Below, piece after piece: positions 24,382-32,882 of a stretch of DNA of 64,000 bases; positions within the stretch are counted from its first letter, which is position 1; every line of letters starts with the position of its first letter. The stretch is from Butyrivibrio sp. INlla18 (lineage in GTDB: Bacteria; Bacillota; Clostridia; Lachnospirales; Lachnospiraceae). The notes beneath the pieces are model-generated. The model ran no database searches, was not told the origin of the DNA, and saw only the letters and a program-made list of their open reading frames with translations. Location of the stretch: contig NZ_FMXK01000005.1 of the NCBI RefSeq assembly GCF_900103635.1, forward strand, positions 124,001 through 188,000. The letters run 5' to 3'. Position numbers and translations under genes: made by a program.

Positions 24382-25044
24382 TTATACCTGTGGCAGGAGT
24401 ATTTCCGTAGTAAAAGCTCCATCTTCACTATTTCTACTTATATAGCCATCAAGGCGTTCCACAATAGTGTCAATACGAACAAGTCCAAATCCGTGGCCTT
24501 CGCCCTTGGTAGTACTAAATAGATTTCCTCTTTTAGTGAGCTTCTTTTCCGCAGTGAAATTCGTAAAAGAAATGTATAATTGAGTATTCTTCATATCCAT
24601 ATAGACACGTATAAGTCTGTCTTCTTCAGGTAGCTTCACACTTGCCTCTATAGCATTATCAAAAAGATTACCAATTATACAGCAAAGATCTATCTCAGAC
24701 ATATTAAGCTTAACCGGAATATGCGCATCAGCAATTACCTTTATTCCCTTAGATTTTGCTAAAGATATCTTAGAATTAAGGATTGCATCTGTCATGGCAT
24801 TGCCAGTCTTGATAACTGTATCAACAGTAGTAAGGTCTTCGTCAAGAAGATCCAAATATTTGCTGATTGCTTCCCAGTCTCCAGCAGCTGCATATGCTTT
24901 CATTGTCTGGATATGGTTGCGATAGTCATGCCTCCAGCCACGTATTTGGCGATACATATTATCAACTTCTCTGTAGTGTGTCTCAATCAGTTCATGTTGA
25001 TAGGTAGCAATCTGTTTATCAATTTTCTTTGAAAAGAATCCCAT
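24382..25044 (-). CDS. Sensorless GHKL-domain histidine kinase
   Basis: This 220-residue protein consists only of a phospho-acceptor helix region and an ATPase domain of the AgrC/GHKL type. The motif RGWRHDYRNHIQ (about 36-47) holds the likely phosphorylated His. N-box residues appear in GNLFDNAIEAS and a G-box in STTKGEGHGFGLVRI. No membrane helix or other input domain precedes it, and the gene starts 4 bp after the response regulator stop, so nothing is missing by truncation. It may sense a cytoplasmic cue or a partner protein. Confidence 0.85.
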   Translation of the reverse strand: MGFFSKKIDKQIATYQHELIETHYREVDNMYRQIRGWRHDYRNHIQTMKAYAAAGDWEAISKYLDLLDEDLTTVDTVIKTGNAMTDAILNSKISLAKSKGIKVIADAHIPVKLNMSEIDLCCIIGNLFDNAIEASVKLPEEDRLIRVYMDMKNTQLYISFTNFTAEKKLTKRGNLFSTTKGEGHGFGLVRIDTIVERLDGYISRNSEDGAFTTEILLPQV

Positions 25045-25048
25045 TCTC

Positions 25049-25747
25049 TTACCCCATGTTGATTATAGCACGGTTAACTCCATCATATGCGCCTCTGGGT
25101 AGATGAATCAATGTTCCATCACTTAACTTGATATCACTTTTGGTCACACGGCTGATCTGAGTCAGATTAACGATTGCCGAACGTCCAACTCGATAAAATC
25201 TATCATCAAGCTGCTTTTCAACTTCACCAAGTGTCATCTTGACTGTTAACTCTTGCTGAGCATGGATGGTAACGTAGTTTCCATATACCTCAACATATTT
25301 AATCTGATATATAGGAACACGTACCATTTCACCATTTACTTCATAATTCAATACTTTCTCATTCTTTTGGAGCTTTTCAGATGCTCTGCTCAATACAGAT
25401 AACAGCTTATCCTCTTTTACAGGCTTCATGAGATAGTGAAGAGCTGCTACTTCATACCCTTCCGCAATATAGTCAGAATATCCGGTAATAAAGACTATCT
25501 GAATGTTCTCGTTGACTCTCCTAAGCTTCTTGGCAAGTGTCACTCCATCCATGCCATCCATTTCTATATCTAACAGGATGATGTCATAGTCATTCTCGTC
25601 TTCGTATTTAAATAAAAAACTCTCCGCAGATGGGAACTCATCAACATGGACCATGTAGCCATTATCCTTGGCCCAATGACAGACCATGTCACTTACGTAC
25701 TTTCTATCTATATCTGAGTCGTCACAGATTGCAATCTTATATCCCAT
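25049..25747 (-). CDS. LytTR-family response regulator
   Basis: This 232-residue regulator has a receiver domain (phosphorylated Asp in IILLDIEMDGMDG near residue 57; K in MKPV) and a C-terminal LytTR DNA-binding domain (about 135-230: IKYVEVYGNYVTIHA, FYRVGRSAIVNLTQI). LytTR regulators act with GHKL kinases, here encoded directly downstream, and commonly control peptide, bacteriocin or exporter genes. The ABC exporter pair downstream is the obvious candidate target. Confidence 0.92.
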   Translation of the reverse strand: MGYKIAICDDSDIDRKYVSDMVCHWAKDNGYMVHVDEFPSAESFLFKYEDENDYDIILLDIEMDGMDGVTLAKKLRRVNENIQIVFITGYSDYIAEGYEVAALHYLMKPVKEDKLLSVLSRASEKLQKNEKVLNYEVNGEMVRVPIYQIKYVEVYGNYVTIHAQQELTVKMTLGEVEKQLDDRFYRVGRSAIVNLTQISRVTKSDIKLSDGTLIHLPRGAYDGVNRAIINMG

Positions 25748-25759
25748 CTAGTCAGTTCC

Positions 25760-26596
25760 TTACTTTCCGCTTTCTCTTGCTACAATATAGATTCTCTCGC
25801 TATCCTCGGTAGGCTCTTCGTGGGTGTCTGCATCGATGGCAGTGATAAACTCAAGGCCTGATTTTGATACGAAGTTTTTCATCTCATCGAGAGTGTAACC
25901 TCGCTGGTAGTGAGTTTCAACCGAACGTCTAAAGAGCTCCTTTTCCTCATCACACATAGCAAAAATAGTAAGGTCGTATTCGTTGATGTGCTCTTCTTCG
26001 TGGTAATAATTTTCCCAGATAAAGCTACAGTTCTCGCGGCTCTCGGCTATGGTCGTATCGCCGATCACATCGCGGTACTTGTGGAGAGTATTGAAATCAA
26101 AGATAAACACTCCCTTAAGAAACAGGAAGTTATTAACAAGCTTAAAGGTCTCGATGACGTCTTCATCCTCAAGAAGGTAGTTGACGCTATCACATACGCT
26201 TACGATAGTTCCAGCTGTGCAATAAAGGTCTAGTTCTCTCATGTCCTGCTCAAGGTACATGATGTTAAGGCCGTTCTGAGCTGCCTTATTGCGGGCAATA
26301 TTGAGCATATCGGATGACAAGTCGATTCCCACCATGTCATAGCCTCTTTTAGCCATTTCCTGGGTAAAAGAGCCGGTGCCACAGCCAAGCTCAACCACAA
26401 GATTTCTCTCTTCTGCAAGAGCTACCTCTGAGTCTTCTATAGTATCGTAGTCCTCAGCTTTTTGGTCTGAAGATGCAGAAGGCTTGCTCACTCCATATTT
26501 CTCAATTAGTGATACAACAAAATTACCCCATACTTCGTATGGGGTTTCATCCATGAATGTATCATATACAGCTGCAAAATCTGTGTATGCTTCCAT
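25760..26596 (-). CDS. Class I SAM-dependent methyltransferase
   Basis: This 278-residue protein starts MEAYTDFAAVYDTFMDETPYE, typical of a Firmicute family of small-molecule methyltransferases. It has the SAM-binding motif VVELGCGTGSFTQEMA (about 70-85) with the acidic residue in GIDLSSDML, and motif IVSVCDSVNYLLED. An acidic insert (about residues 36-62) precedes motif I. The substrate is unknown. The gene begins 3 bp after its upstream neighbour and ends just before the response regulator, so it may be the penultimate gene of a hisC-led operon or part of a longer one. Confidence 0.85.
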   Translation of the reverse strand: MEAYTDFAAVYDTFMDETPYEVWGNFVVSLIEKYGVSKPSASSDQKAEDYDTIEDSEVALAEERNLVVELGCGTGSFTQEMAKRGYDMVGIDLSSDMLNIARNKAAQNGLNIMYLEQDMRELDLYCTAGTIVSVCDSVNYLLEDEDVIETFKLVNNFLFLKGVFIFDFNTLHKYRDVIGDTTIAESRENCSFIWENYYHEEEHINEYDLTIFAMCDEEKELFRRSVETHYQRGYTLDEMKNFVSKSGLEFITAIDADTHEEPTEDSERIYIVARESGK

Positions 26597-26599
26597 AAA

Positions 26600-27073
26600 T
26601 TAAAATAAACTTCCTATGATCAAAATGATTTTAGTTCCAAGTCCCATTATAACGCCTGCAAGTACTACTCCGCAAACAACTGCTCTAACGCTCTTCTTGA
26701 AATCCATATCAAGGATAGAAGCTGCAAGTGTTCCTGTCCAAGCACCTGTACCAGGAACCGGGATACCTACGAATAAGAAAAGTGCCCAGTAAAGGCCTTT
26801 TCCAGCCTTCTCCTTAAGCTTCTCACCGCCCTTGTGTCCCTTTTCAAGACAGAATGTAAAGAACTTGCCGATCACTGGCTTATCTTTTCCCCATTCAAGA
26901 ACTTTTCTTGCAAAGAAGAAAATGAAAGGCATTGGAATCATGTTTCCTATGATAGCAATGATGTAGCTTGGAAGAATTGGAAGTTCCATTTTAATAGCGT
27001 ATGGAATAGCTCCTCTAAGCTCAATAAGTGGCACCATAGAAACCAAAAATACGATCAAATATTGTTTTAACAT
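26600..27073 (-). CDS. COG2426-type small multidrug export protein
   Basis: This 157-residue membrane protein has about four hydrophobic segments. MVPLIELRGAIPYAI near the N-terminus and GIPVPGTGAWTGTLAAS near residue 105 are the conserved loops of the COG2426 family, called small multidrug export proteins, though the transport role is poorly tested. The ATG overlaps the hisC stop (TGATG) and has AAGGAG upstream, so translation is coupled to hisC. Confidence 0.8.
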   Translation of the reverse strand: MLKQYLIVFLVSMVPLIELRGAIPYAIKMELPILPSYIIAIIGNMIPMPFIFFFARKVLEWGKDKPVIGKFFTFCLEKGHKGGEKLKEKAGKGLYWALFLFVGIPVPGTGAWTGTLAASILDMDFKKSVRAVVCGVVLAGVIMGLGTKIILIIGSLF

Positions 27074-28122
27074 CAAATAATCTCCTTCAAAGCTCTGATA
27101 AGAGTATCCATCTCTTCATCTGTACCAATTGAGATTCTGAGATACTCATCAATTCTAGGTAAATCAAATCGACGCACTATTATACCACGGCTTCTCAAAT
27201 TAGCAAAGATTTCCTTACCAGACTTCTTAGGATGCTTAGCAAAAATGAAATTAGTCTTTGAATCAGCAAATTCAAATCCAAGATTCTTTAACTCTTTCTT
27301 GACTCTTTCTCTGGTGTCAATGACCATGTTCCTGGTCTTGTCGAAGTAGCATCTGTCTGAAATGGCAAGCGTTCCAAGTTCAAGAGTAGTTGTGTTCATT
27401 GTGTATGAGTTGATAGAGTATTTGACGTCAGACAAGTACTTAATAAGCTTCTCATTTCCTATGGCATAGCCAATTCTCATGCCTGCCATCGACCTTGATT
27501 TAGAAAATGTCTGAACTACCAAAAGGTTATCATACTTATCAGTAAGAGGAAGTGCTGACTCACCGCCAAAATCGATGTAGGCTTCATCAACGATAACCAC
27601 TACGTCACGGTTCTTTTGAACAATCTCCTCAATATCCTTAAGCGGAAGCTCTACGCCTGTAGGGGCATTAGGGTTAGCAATAACAACTCCGCCGTTCTCA
27701 GCAAAGTAATCCTCTTTGTTTATAGTGAAGTCTTCTGCAAGAGGCATCTGCTTGAAGGGAATCCTATAGAGATTTGCCCATACATCATAAAATGAATATG
27801 TAATATCAGGGAAGAATACTGGCTTATCAGAGTTAAAGAATGTAAGAAAAGCATCAGCAAGCACATCATCTGATCCAACACCAACAAACACATTCTTTGA
27901 TGAAACATTATAAAATTTGGCAATTGCATCAACCAAGATCGAGCATGTTGGATCCGGATATTTTCTGAATTTATCAACATCCATATTCTTAAGCGCCTCA
28001 GCCACTGCTGGTGCTGGAGGATATGGATTCTCATTTGTATTAAGCTTGATGATATTCTGGATCTTTGGCTGCTCTCCTGGTGTATATGGAACTACCTTCC
28101 TTACGTTTTCTTCCCAGCTCAT
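27073..28122 (-). CDS. hisC: Histidinol-phosphate aminotransferase
   Basis: This 349-residue fold-type I PLP enzyme catalyses the aminotransfer step of histidine synthesis. Signatures include LNTNENPYPPAPAV, IANPNAPTGVELPL, IVDEAYIDFGGES, TFSKSRSMAGMRIGYA (PLP lysine) and the C-terminal RRFDLPRIDEYLRISIGT, which match HisC rather than DapL or AspC. No other his genes lie in the window; here it heads a small unrelated operon. AAAAGGAG precedes the ATG. Confidence 0.92.
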   Translation of the reverse strand: MSWEENVRKVVPYTPGEQPKIQNIIKLNTNENPYPPAPAVAEALKNMDVDKFRKYPDPTCSILVDAIAKFYNVSSKNVFVGVGSDDVLADAFLTFFNSDKPVFFPDITYSFYDVWANLYRIPFKQMPLAEDFTINKEDYFAENGGVVIANPNAPTGVELPLKDIEEIVQKNRDVVVIVDEAYIDFGGESALPLTDKYDNLLVVQTFSKSRSMAGMRIGYAIGNEKLIKYLSDVKYSINSYTMNTTTLELGTLAISDRCYFDKTRNMVIDTRERVKKELKNLGFEFADSKTNFIFAKHPKKSGKEIFANLRSRGIIVRRFDLPRIDEYLRISIGTDEEMDTLIRALKEII

Positions 28123-28202
28123 AGTAATACTCCTTTTTTATAAAATACATGTCCTCATTATATACACTCTGTTACGCTATTGCAAGAAAGTATTTTATGC
28201 TT

Positions 28203-28231
28203 AAAAAACCTCGCTCCAAAATAGAGCGAGG
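28203..28231 (-). terminator. Terminator at the end of the exopolysaccharide operon
   Basis: On the minus strand CCTCGCTC-TATTTTG-GAGCGAGG is followed by TTTTTTAA, shortly after the priming transferase stop. Confidence 0.9.
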
Positions 28232-28254
28232 CTTTATAACTATTTACATTATGA

Positions 28255-28962
28255 TCAGTATGCACCGTCCTGACCAAAGATAGCCGGGAAGGTTCTGAAT
28301 ATGAGCTCGATATCTTTGGCAAGACTCATATCCTGGATGTATTGAAGGTCAAGTTCAACCCATCTGTCCCACTTGATCTTGGACCTGCCACAAACCTGCC
28401 AGTAACATGTGAGACCTGGTTTAACGATAGTGCGTTGTTTTTCGTAGGCATTACATTCTTCCATCTGGGAAGTAAGAATTGGTCTAGGACCAACTACGCT
28501 CATATCACCTTTAATGATATTAAACAACTGTGGAAGCTCATCAATAGAAAATCTTCTAATGAATCTTCCTACATGTGTTACTCGTGGATCATTCTTGATC
28601 TTGAAGGCATGGCCTGTCTGCTCATTCTGAGCCTGCATGCGTTCAAACATTGACTCTGCGTTCTTGTACATGCTTCTAAACTTGTAGATCTTGAAGCTCT
28701 TCATATCCTTGCCAGCTCTCTGCTGGGTAAAGAATACAGGACCACCATCCTCTAGGAATATGGCAAGTGCAGTCACCAAAAATACAGGTGACAAAAGAAT
28801 CAGTGCCACACTAGAAGAGACAATGTCAAATAATCTCTTTATCCACTTATAGATATTGGGCTTATGATCATATATTTCCTGATAATTAAGCTCAATTATC
28901 TTTCTACCTGCACCTGCTCTAAGCTCGGAAACAGGTATTGCATTTGCTTTAGCCATTCTCAT
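28255..28962 (-). CDS. Priming sugar-phosphate transferase of exopolysaccharide synthesis
   Basis: This 235-residue membrane enzyme belongs to the bacterial sugar transferase (WbaP/PglC) family. It attaches the first sugar-phosphate to undecaprenyl phosphate. One membrane helix (about 46-68) precedes the catalytic domain, which has PVFFTQQRAGKDMKSFKIYKFRSM, RRFSIDELPQLFNI (Asp-Glu catalytic pair), GDMSVVGPRP and KPGLTCYWQVCGRS. It is of the short form without extra N-terminal helices. It is the last gene of the operon; no further glycosyltransferases follow. Confidence 0.92.
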   Translation of the reverse strand: MRMAKANAIPVSELRAGAGRKIIELNYQEIYDHKPNIYKWIKRLFDIVSSSVALILLSPVFLVTALAIFLEDGGPVFFTQQRAGKDMKSFKIYKFRSMYKNAESMFERMQAQNEQTGHAFKIKNDPRVTHVGRFIRRFSIDELPQLFNIIKGDMSVVGPRPILTSQMEECNAYEKQRTIVKPGLTCYWQVCGRSKIKWDRWVELDLQYIQDMSLAKDIELIFRTFPAIFGQDGAY

Positions 28963-28986
28963 TTTTCCTCTTTGTAAAAGGTTTTA

Positions 28987-29700
28987 TCAACCTGTAACTG
29001 ATGCGAGAACAGGTACCCTTACAAAGGCGATCGTGCCGTGCTTAGTCATGTTAACTACTACGTGGTCTTTACGAATCTCTGCTGTTGGTAACTGTACCCA
29101 CTGATTATTCTGAATCTGGTAAACTGCTATGTTATCCCCAACAACTACCCCACTAACATAGAAATTAACTTTTGCTGATGTAAATGATGCTCCTGGTGAG
29201 CTTGTTGTAACCACATTAAGAAGTGTACCGCCTACATTTGATGCAAGAGTAGTTGCAGCTGTAAGCTGTCCACCTGTAGCTGGTGTGAGAACGAATGTAA
29301 CGTTACTCTTACCACCATTTATCTCCACGTGTCCGCCCTGGGCTACGGTATTGCTGCCATAGCCGACAGCATTATTTCTCTTATAGAATTCATTAGCTGA
29401 AGCTCTTGAGCTAGGTCTTGATTCACCGCCTGATGAGCTCTTGTTATTATTGTTATTGTTCTGACCAGCTCTAACAGCATTGGTCAAAGACTGGATCTGC
29501 TTGGTGAGCTCAGCAATTGTCTTGTTGTTTTCTTCCTGGTTCTTCTGCATCTTTTCCCATTCTTCTTTGGAAATACTGATAGAACCACCTACATTGTTGT
29601 CCGTACTAGTCCCTGTACCTGCTGCATCTTCAGCGCATACGCACAATGTTGATGAAAACATCATGACGCCTACAACCATCAACGCAAGAATCTTTTTCAT
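28987..29700 (-). CDS. Secreted coiled-coil and beta-domain protein of unknown function
   Basis: This 237-residue protein has a signal peptide (MKKILALMVVGVMMFSS, cleavage after CAE or nearby). A helical stretch (about 45-75, EEWEKMQKNQEENNKTIAEL) looks like a short coiled coil. An Asn/Ser-rich linker follows, then a beta-rich C-terminal domain (HVEINGGKSNVTFVLTP to GTIAFVRV). I recognise no named family. The ATG at 29700 has GGAGG upstream. Its place between the sortase-like lipoprotein and the priming transferase suggests a surface role in polysaccharide display. Confidence 0.75.
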   Translation of the reverse strand: MKKILALMVVGVMMFSSTLCVCAEDAAGTGTSTDNNVGGSISISKEEWEKMQKNQEENNKTIAELTKQIQSLTNAVRAGQNNNNNNKSSSGGESRPSSRASANEFYKRNNAVGYGSNTVAQGGHVEINGGKSNVTFVLTPATGGQLTAATTLASNVGGTLLNVVTTSSPGASFTSAKVNFYVSGVVVGDNIAVYQIQNNQWVQLPTAEIRKDHVVVNMTKHGTIAFVRVPVLASVTG

Positions 29701-29737
29701 ATAATTTGCCTCCATACATTTAAAAACAACGCTTCAT

Positions 29738-30481
29738 TTATTCATCTTCTGGATTGCTCCAGTCAATTTCTCTGTCGATCTGACCTGCAGGATCACCTAC
29801 AAGACATCCCACAACAAGTATCTGTTTGCTAGGATCACTTGGGCTTGGAGCTGTCATTGTAAGTAAAAAATGTTCTGGACTAAGTCCCTGCTCCCAACCT
29901 GGTCTGATGATATTGGTCATACTCCTCTGGGAGTACATATCATCAATGAACTGCTGGCATCCGTACGCATATGAAAAATCATATTTTTCAACTAGTCTTG
30001 TGCCCTCAGTAGTATATGCCGCAATGACATAATAAGCAAGAACATTTCCTTCCATGTATACCAAAATGAACTGGTGGTCATCAAAATATACCTTATCAAG
30101 GAACTTTTCAAGCTCCGATGGTGCAACTCCATGTACAACCTCATTAAAGTCACACATGTCTGGCATATTAGCTGCTTCTATATAAGCACATTCATTTGTC
30201 GCCGGTTCTTTGTCTGCATTATGAGTAGCGTAAAAGTAATCATCGCCATCACCGTTTTGACAAAGCGGTAAATTTATATCTGTATCCTTAACATAGATCC
30301 AGGCAAATATGTCGCTGTTCTTTTCACGCAGTGCGTGTACATCCACAAATTTGCCATTTTCCGAATCTGGTGTCTTTACTTCTTTTGAACATCCTACTAG
30401 CATAGCTGCTATTAATAAAACAGCAAAAAGCCGTTTAAAAGACAGCCTCTCTATATCTTTATATCGTCCAATTCTACGCAT
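29738..30481 (-). CDS. Sortase-B-like lipoprotein with all catalytic residues replaced
   Basis: This 247-residue protein aligns along its length with class B sortases: LREKNSDIFAWIYVKDTDINLPL, DDYFYATHN, a histidine-region NEVVHGVA (113-120), FDDHQFILVY and LLTMTAPS (206-213) before ILVVGCLV. In active enzymes these read NxVxYGH, TLSTC and RFVVxA. Here the catalytic His is Val119, the Cys is Ala211, and the Arg position holds Gln220 or Lys219. It also carries a lipobox (LVGC, Cys31) instead of a simple membrane anchor. It therefore looks like a pseudo-sortase, possibly a binding or scaffold protein. It begins 4 bp after the LCP gene. Confidence 0.8.
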   Translation of the reverse strand: MRRIGRYKDIERLSFKRLFAVLLIAAMLVGCSKEVKTPDSENGKFVDVHALREKNSDIFAWIYVKDTDINLPLCQNGDGDDYFYATHNADKEPATNECAYIEAANMPDMCDFNEVVHGVAPSELEKFLDKVYFDDHQFILVYMEGNVLAYYVIAAYTTEGTRLVEKYDFSYAYGCQQFIDDMYSQRSMTNIIRPGWEQGLSPEHFLLTMTAPSPSDPSKQILVVGCLVGDPAGQIDREIDWSNPEDE

Positions 30482-30485
30482 TTGT

Positions 30486-31544
30486 TTAGCTCACACCATC
30501 AACTTTTTCATAAAAAACTTCAAGTATTGTCTCGTAAAGATCATCCTGATCAACATAAAACTCTTCAAACTTGCCGCTTTTCTTGGTCTCACCATCCAAA
30601 AGGATAAGATCTGCCTCACCAAAACTATAGGTGGTAATGCTAGGAGCAAGGTAACTGATCTCATCTGCTGTGATATTGGTAGTCATCATACCACTTATTG
30701 CTGAAAAGAGCTCTATAGGAGCATTACTATCATTTTCTGCAGTCTTTCTTGCTGATTCGAGGAATCCATTAAGATACTGCTTTTGTCTCTCAAGTCTGCC
30801 ATCATTTGAAGCATATATGTTAACGTCTCTGGCCTTAACATAGTAATAAGCTGTGTCACCTTCAAGATGAACCTTCGCCCCTTTCTTAAGGGACTTGTCC
30901 CACTTGGTAAGGTCCTCAAGAACTGTAACATCAACGCCCCCTACCTGATCATTTATAGTAGGAATGGCACTCATATTGATAGCTGCATATCCATGGATAG
31001 GTAACTGGTAAAACATATTTGAAACAGCCTTGACCTGATATTCACAGCTCTGCTCAAGTCCATCGCCGTATGCGTGCTGAATTGCGATCTGTCCAACTTC
31101 TGTAGTCTGATATCTACCGTATTCATCATAGACATCTATGTCAGCCATGCTGTTTCTGTTGATGCCGATGATCTTGATGGTCTCATCATGTGGATTGAGT
31201 ACCAGCAGGAAAAGAGCATCCGCCTGGCCACCATTTTGTCCATCTGTAACCTTTGATACTATCTCATCATCCTTATCGATTCCCATTATAAGGAATGTAG
31301 TAATGTCCTCGTTATAATCGTAAACACATCCATTATATCTAACCCAGTCTGATTCCCAACGCTGCTCTGTTCCCTGCATAGCGCCATCATCTGTCTGGGC
31401 CATCATCGGTGTGCTCGTAGCAGATTTAGATCCAAGATTTGATTTTCCAAGTATCCTCATTACTTCAAGGCCTGCAAGTCCAAGTGTTGTAATAGTCATC
31501 ACCACAGCCCAGACAATGAGAATTATTCTGCCTGCTTTCTTCAT
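30486..31544 (-). CDS. LytR-CpsA-Psr (LCP) family phosphotransferase
   Basis: This 352-residue membrane-anchored protein has an N-terminal helix at about 6-28. The LCP domain shows TTFLIMGIDKDD, ADALFLLVLNPHDETIKIIGINRNSM, HAYGDG, INMSAIPTINDQVGGVDV and RDVNIYASNDGRLERQKQYL, with the conserved Asp and Arg residues that bind polyprenyl pyrophosphate. LCP enzymes transfer finished glycopolymers from the lipid carrier to peptidoglycan, so this is the likely attachment step for the polysaccharide made under this operon. TAGGAG precedes the ATG. Confidence 0.9.
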   Translation of the reverse strand: MKKAGRIILIVWAVVMTITTLGLAGLEVMRILGKSNLGSKSATSTPMMAQTDDGAMQGTEQRWESDWVRYNGCVYDYNEDITTFLIMGIDKDDEIVSKVTDGQNGGQADALFLLVLNPHDETIKIIGINRNSMADIDVYDEYGRYQTTEVGQIAIQHAYGDGLEQSCEYQVKAVSNMFYQLPIHGYAAINMSAIPTINDQVGGVDVTVLEDLTKWDKSLKKGAKVHLEGDTAYYYVKARDVNIYASNDGRLERQKQYLNGFLESARKTAENDSNAPIELFSAISGMMTTNITADEISYLAPSITTYSFGEADLILLDGETKKSGKFEEFYVDQDDLYETILEVFYEKVDGVS

Positions 31545-31553
31545 CTAAAACTC

Positions 31554-32006
31554 CTAGTCTTCCGTCTCCTCATTTTCGCTACTTGCCTCTGTAGCCGCAT
31601 CTTCTGAACTAAACATCATATTAGGAAATTGATTTTCCTCTAGTTCATCCAAAGGATCTCCGTTGCTATCAAGGTCTCTGACATCAGCTGGGAAAACTCG
31701 TGACTGCTTGGTCACATTTCCGCTGTAATCAGCAACTGCGTAATAAACCACTGCAGTTCCGGCATCTCTGTTAAGTACCACCTTTTCTACAACGATCCTG
31801 TTTGTAAGATCGCCATCCTTGGCATCATAAGCGTTTATTCCTACGATCAGATCTTTTTCCTCAGTTTCTGAATCATATACCAGATTCACTGAAGAAAATC
31901 TAAATTCGGGTGCCATCCTGTCGCTCCTACCGTACGCGATCACTATAAGAGCAATGAGGCATCCGCTCAATATGGTAAAAAATATCCCAAGAATATTCCC
32001 TTTCAC
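31554..32006 (-). CDS. Single-pass membrane protein with an Ig-like (DUF5011-type) domain
   Basis: This protein of about 150 residues has one membrane helix (about 6-26) followed by an extracellular beta domain. INAYDAKDGDLTNRIVVEKV and VVYYAVADYSGNVTKQSRVF match the DUF5011/HYR-type Ig-like repeat seen in many surface proteins. The C-terminus is acidic. A GTG at 32006 is chosen as start because GGAGG lies 5 nt before it; the next upstream GTG would absorb that site. Its role in polysaccharide assembly is unknown. Confidence 0.7.
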   Translation of the reverse strand: MKGNILGIFFTILSGCLIALIVIAYGRSDRMAPEFRFSSVNLVYDSETEEKDLIVGINAYDAKDGDLTNRIVVEKVVLNRDAGTAVVYYAVADYSGNVTKQSRVFPADVRDLDSNGDPLDELEENQFPNMMFSSEDAATEASSENEETED

Positions 32007-32035
32007 AAGTTCCTCCACATATATGCAATGAAATA

Positions 32036-32869
32036 TTAGTCTTTTCTGGTAACTCCTGCAAGATAATTGAGCTCATCAAGATCGTCATCATCAGGAAGGT
32101 CAGCTTCTGGAGTCTTTGGTCTTCCTGAGCCAGAGCTTATCTCTGCGTCATCCCCATACTTACCATAGTACTTGCCATAATATTTGCCATAGTACTTGCC
32201 ATAATAATTGCCGTAATGGCCATAGTAGCCCTTACCTGAAATATCAACCTTATTAAGGACCACGCCCAGCATCTTGGCACCAGCCTTATCAAGCTGATCC
32301 TTGACTCTCTGAGCAAAGCGGTAACTGATGGCATTACTCTCTATTACCATAACTGTTCCGTCGCACTGCTTGGATACAACGGCCGCATCGATAACGCTTC
32401 CAAGAGGAGGTGTATCAATGATGACATAGTCAAATACCTGCTTCATATTCTCAAGGACCTTGCTAAAGATCCTGCCGCCCAAAAGCTCACTTGGGTTAGG
32501 AGGAACAGGTCCACTGAATATTACATAGAGATTAGGTGTATCTGTCTCGCAGATAACACTTGAAAGTCTCTCTCTTCCTACAAGGCAATGTGTAAGACCA
32601 AGTCTTACTGATCCTGTTCTGTACCTTCCAACAAGGACTGATTTACGCATATCTGCATCTACGAGAACAGTTTTTTTGCCAGCTTCTGCAAAGGCTCTTG
32701 CAAGGGCCATTGCTACTGTTGTCTTACCTTCACCAGGGGTACAGCTTGTAACAGAGATAACTCTGACATTCTGTCCACTGAACTCTATATTACTTCTAAG
32801 TGTTTTGTATGCTTCTTTTATCTGATAATTGTTTTCTGATTGGCTAAAGTGAAGTTTAGCTGTCTGCAT
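32036..32869 (-). CDS. CpsD/CapB-type BY-kinase with a tyrosine-rich tail
   Basis: This 277-residue cytoplasmic tyrosine kinase regulates polysaccharide chain length together with its CpsC-type membrane partner. It has Walker A CTPGEGKTTVAM (about 43-54), Walker A' LVDADMR (69-75) and Walker B YVIIDTPPLG (148-157). A tyrosine cluster (residues about 215-238) repeats the unit YYGK and contains 12 tyrosines, the expected autophosphorylation site. Unusually, about 40 acidic residues follow the cluster instead of it being at the very end. Its phosphatase and membrane activator are encoded directly upstream. Confidence 0.92.
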   Translation of the reverse strand: MQTAKLHFSQSENNYQIKEAYKTLRSNIEFSGQNVRVISVTSCTPGEGKTTVAMALARAFAEAGKKTVLVDADMRKSVLVGRYRTGSVRLGLTHCLVGRERLSSVICETDTPNLYVIFSGPVPPNPSELLGGRIFSKVLENMKQVFDYVIIDTPPLGSVIDAAVVSKQCDGTVMVIESNAISYRFAQRVKDQLDKAGAKMLGVVLNKVDISGKGYYGHYGNYYGKYYGKYYGKYYGKYGDDAEISSGSGRPKTPEADLPDDDDLDELNYLAGVTRKD

Positions 32870-32882
32870 AGGCTACCCCATC

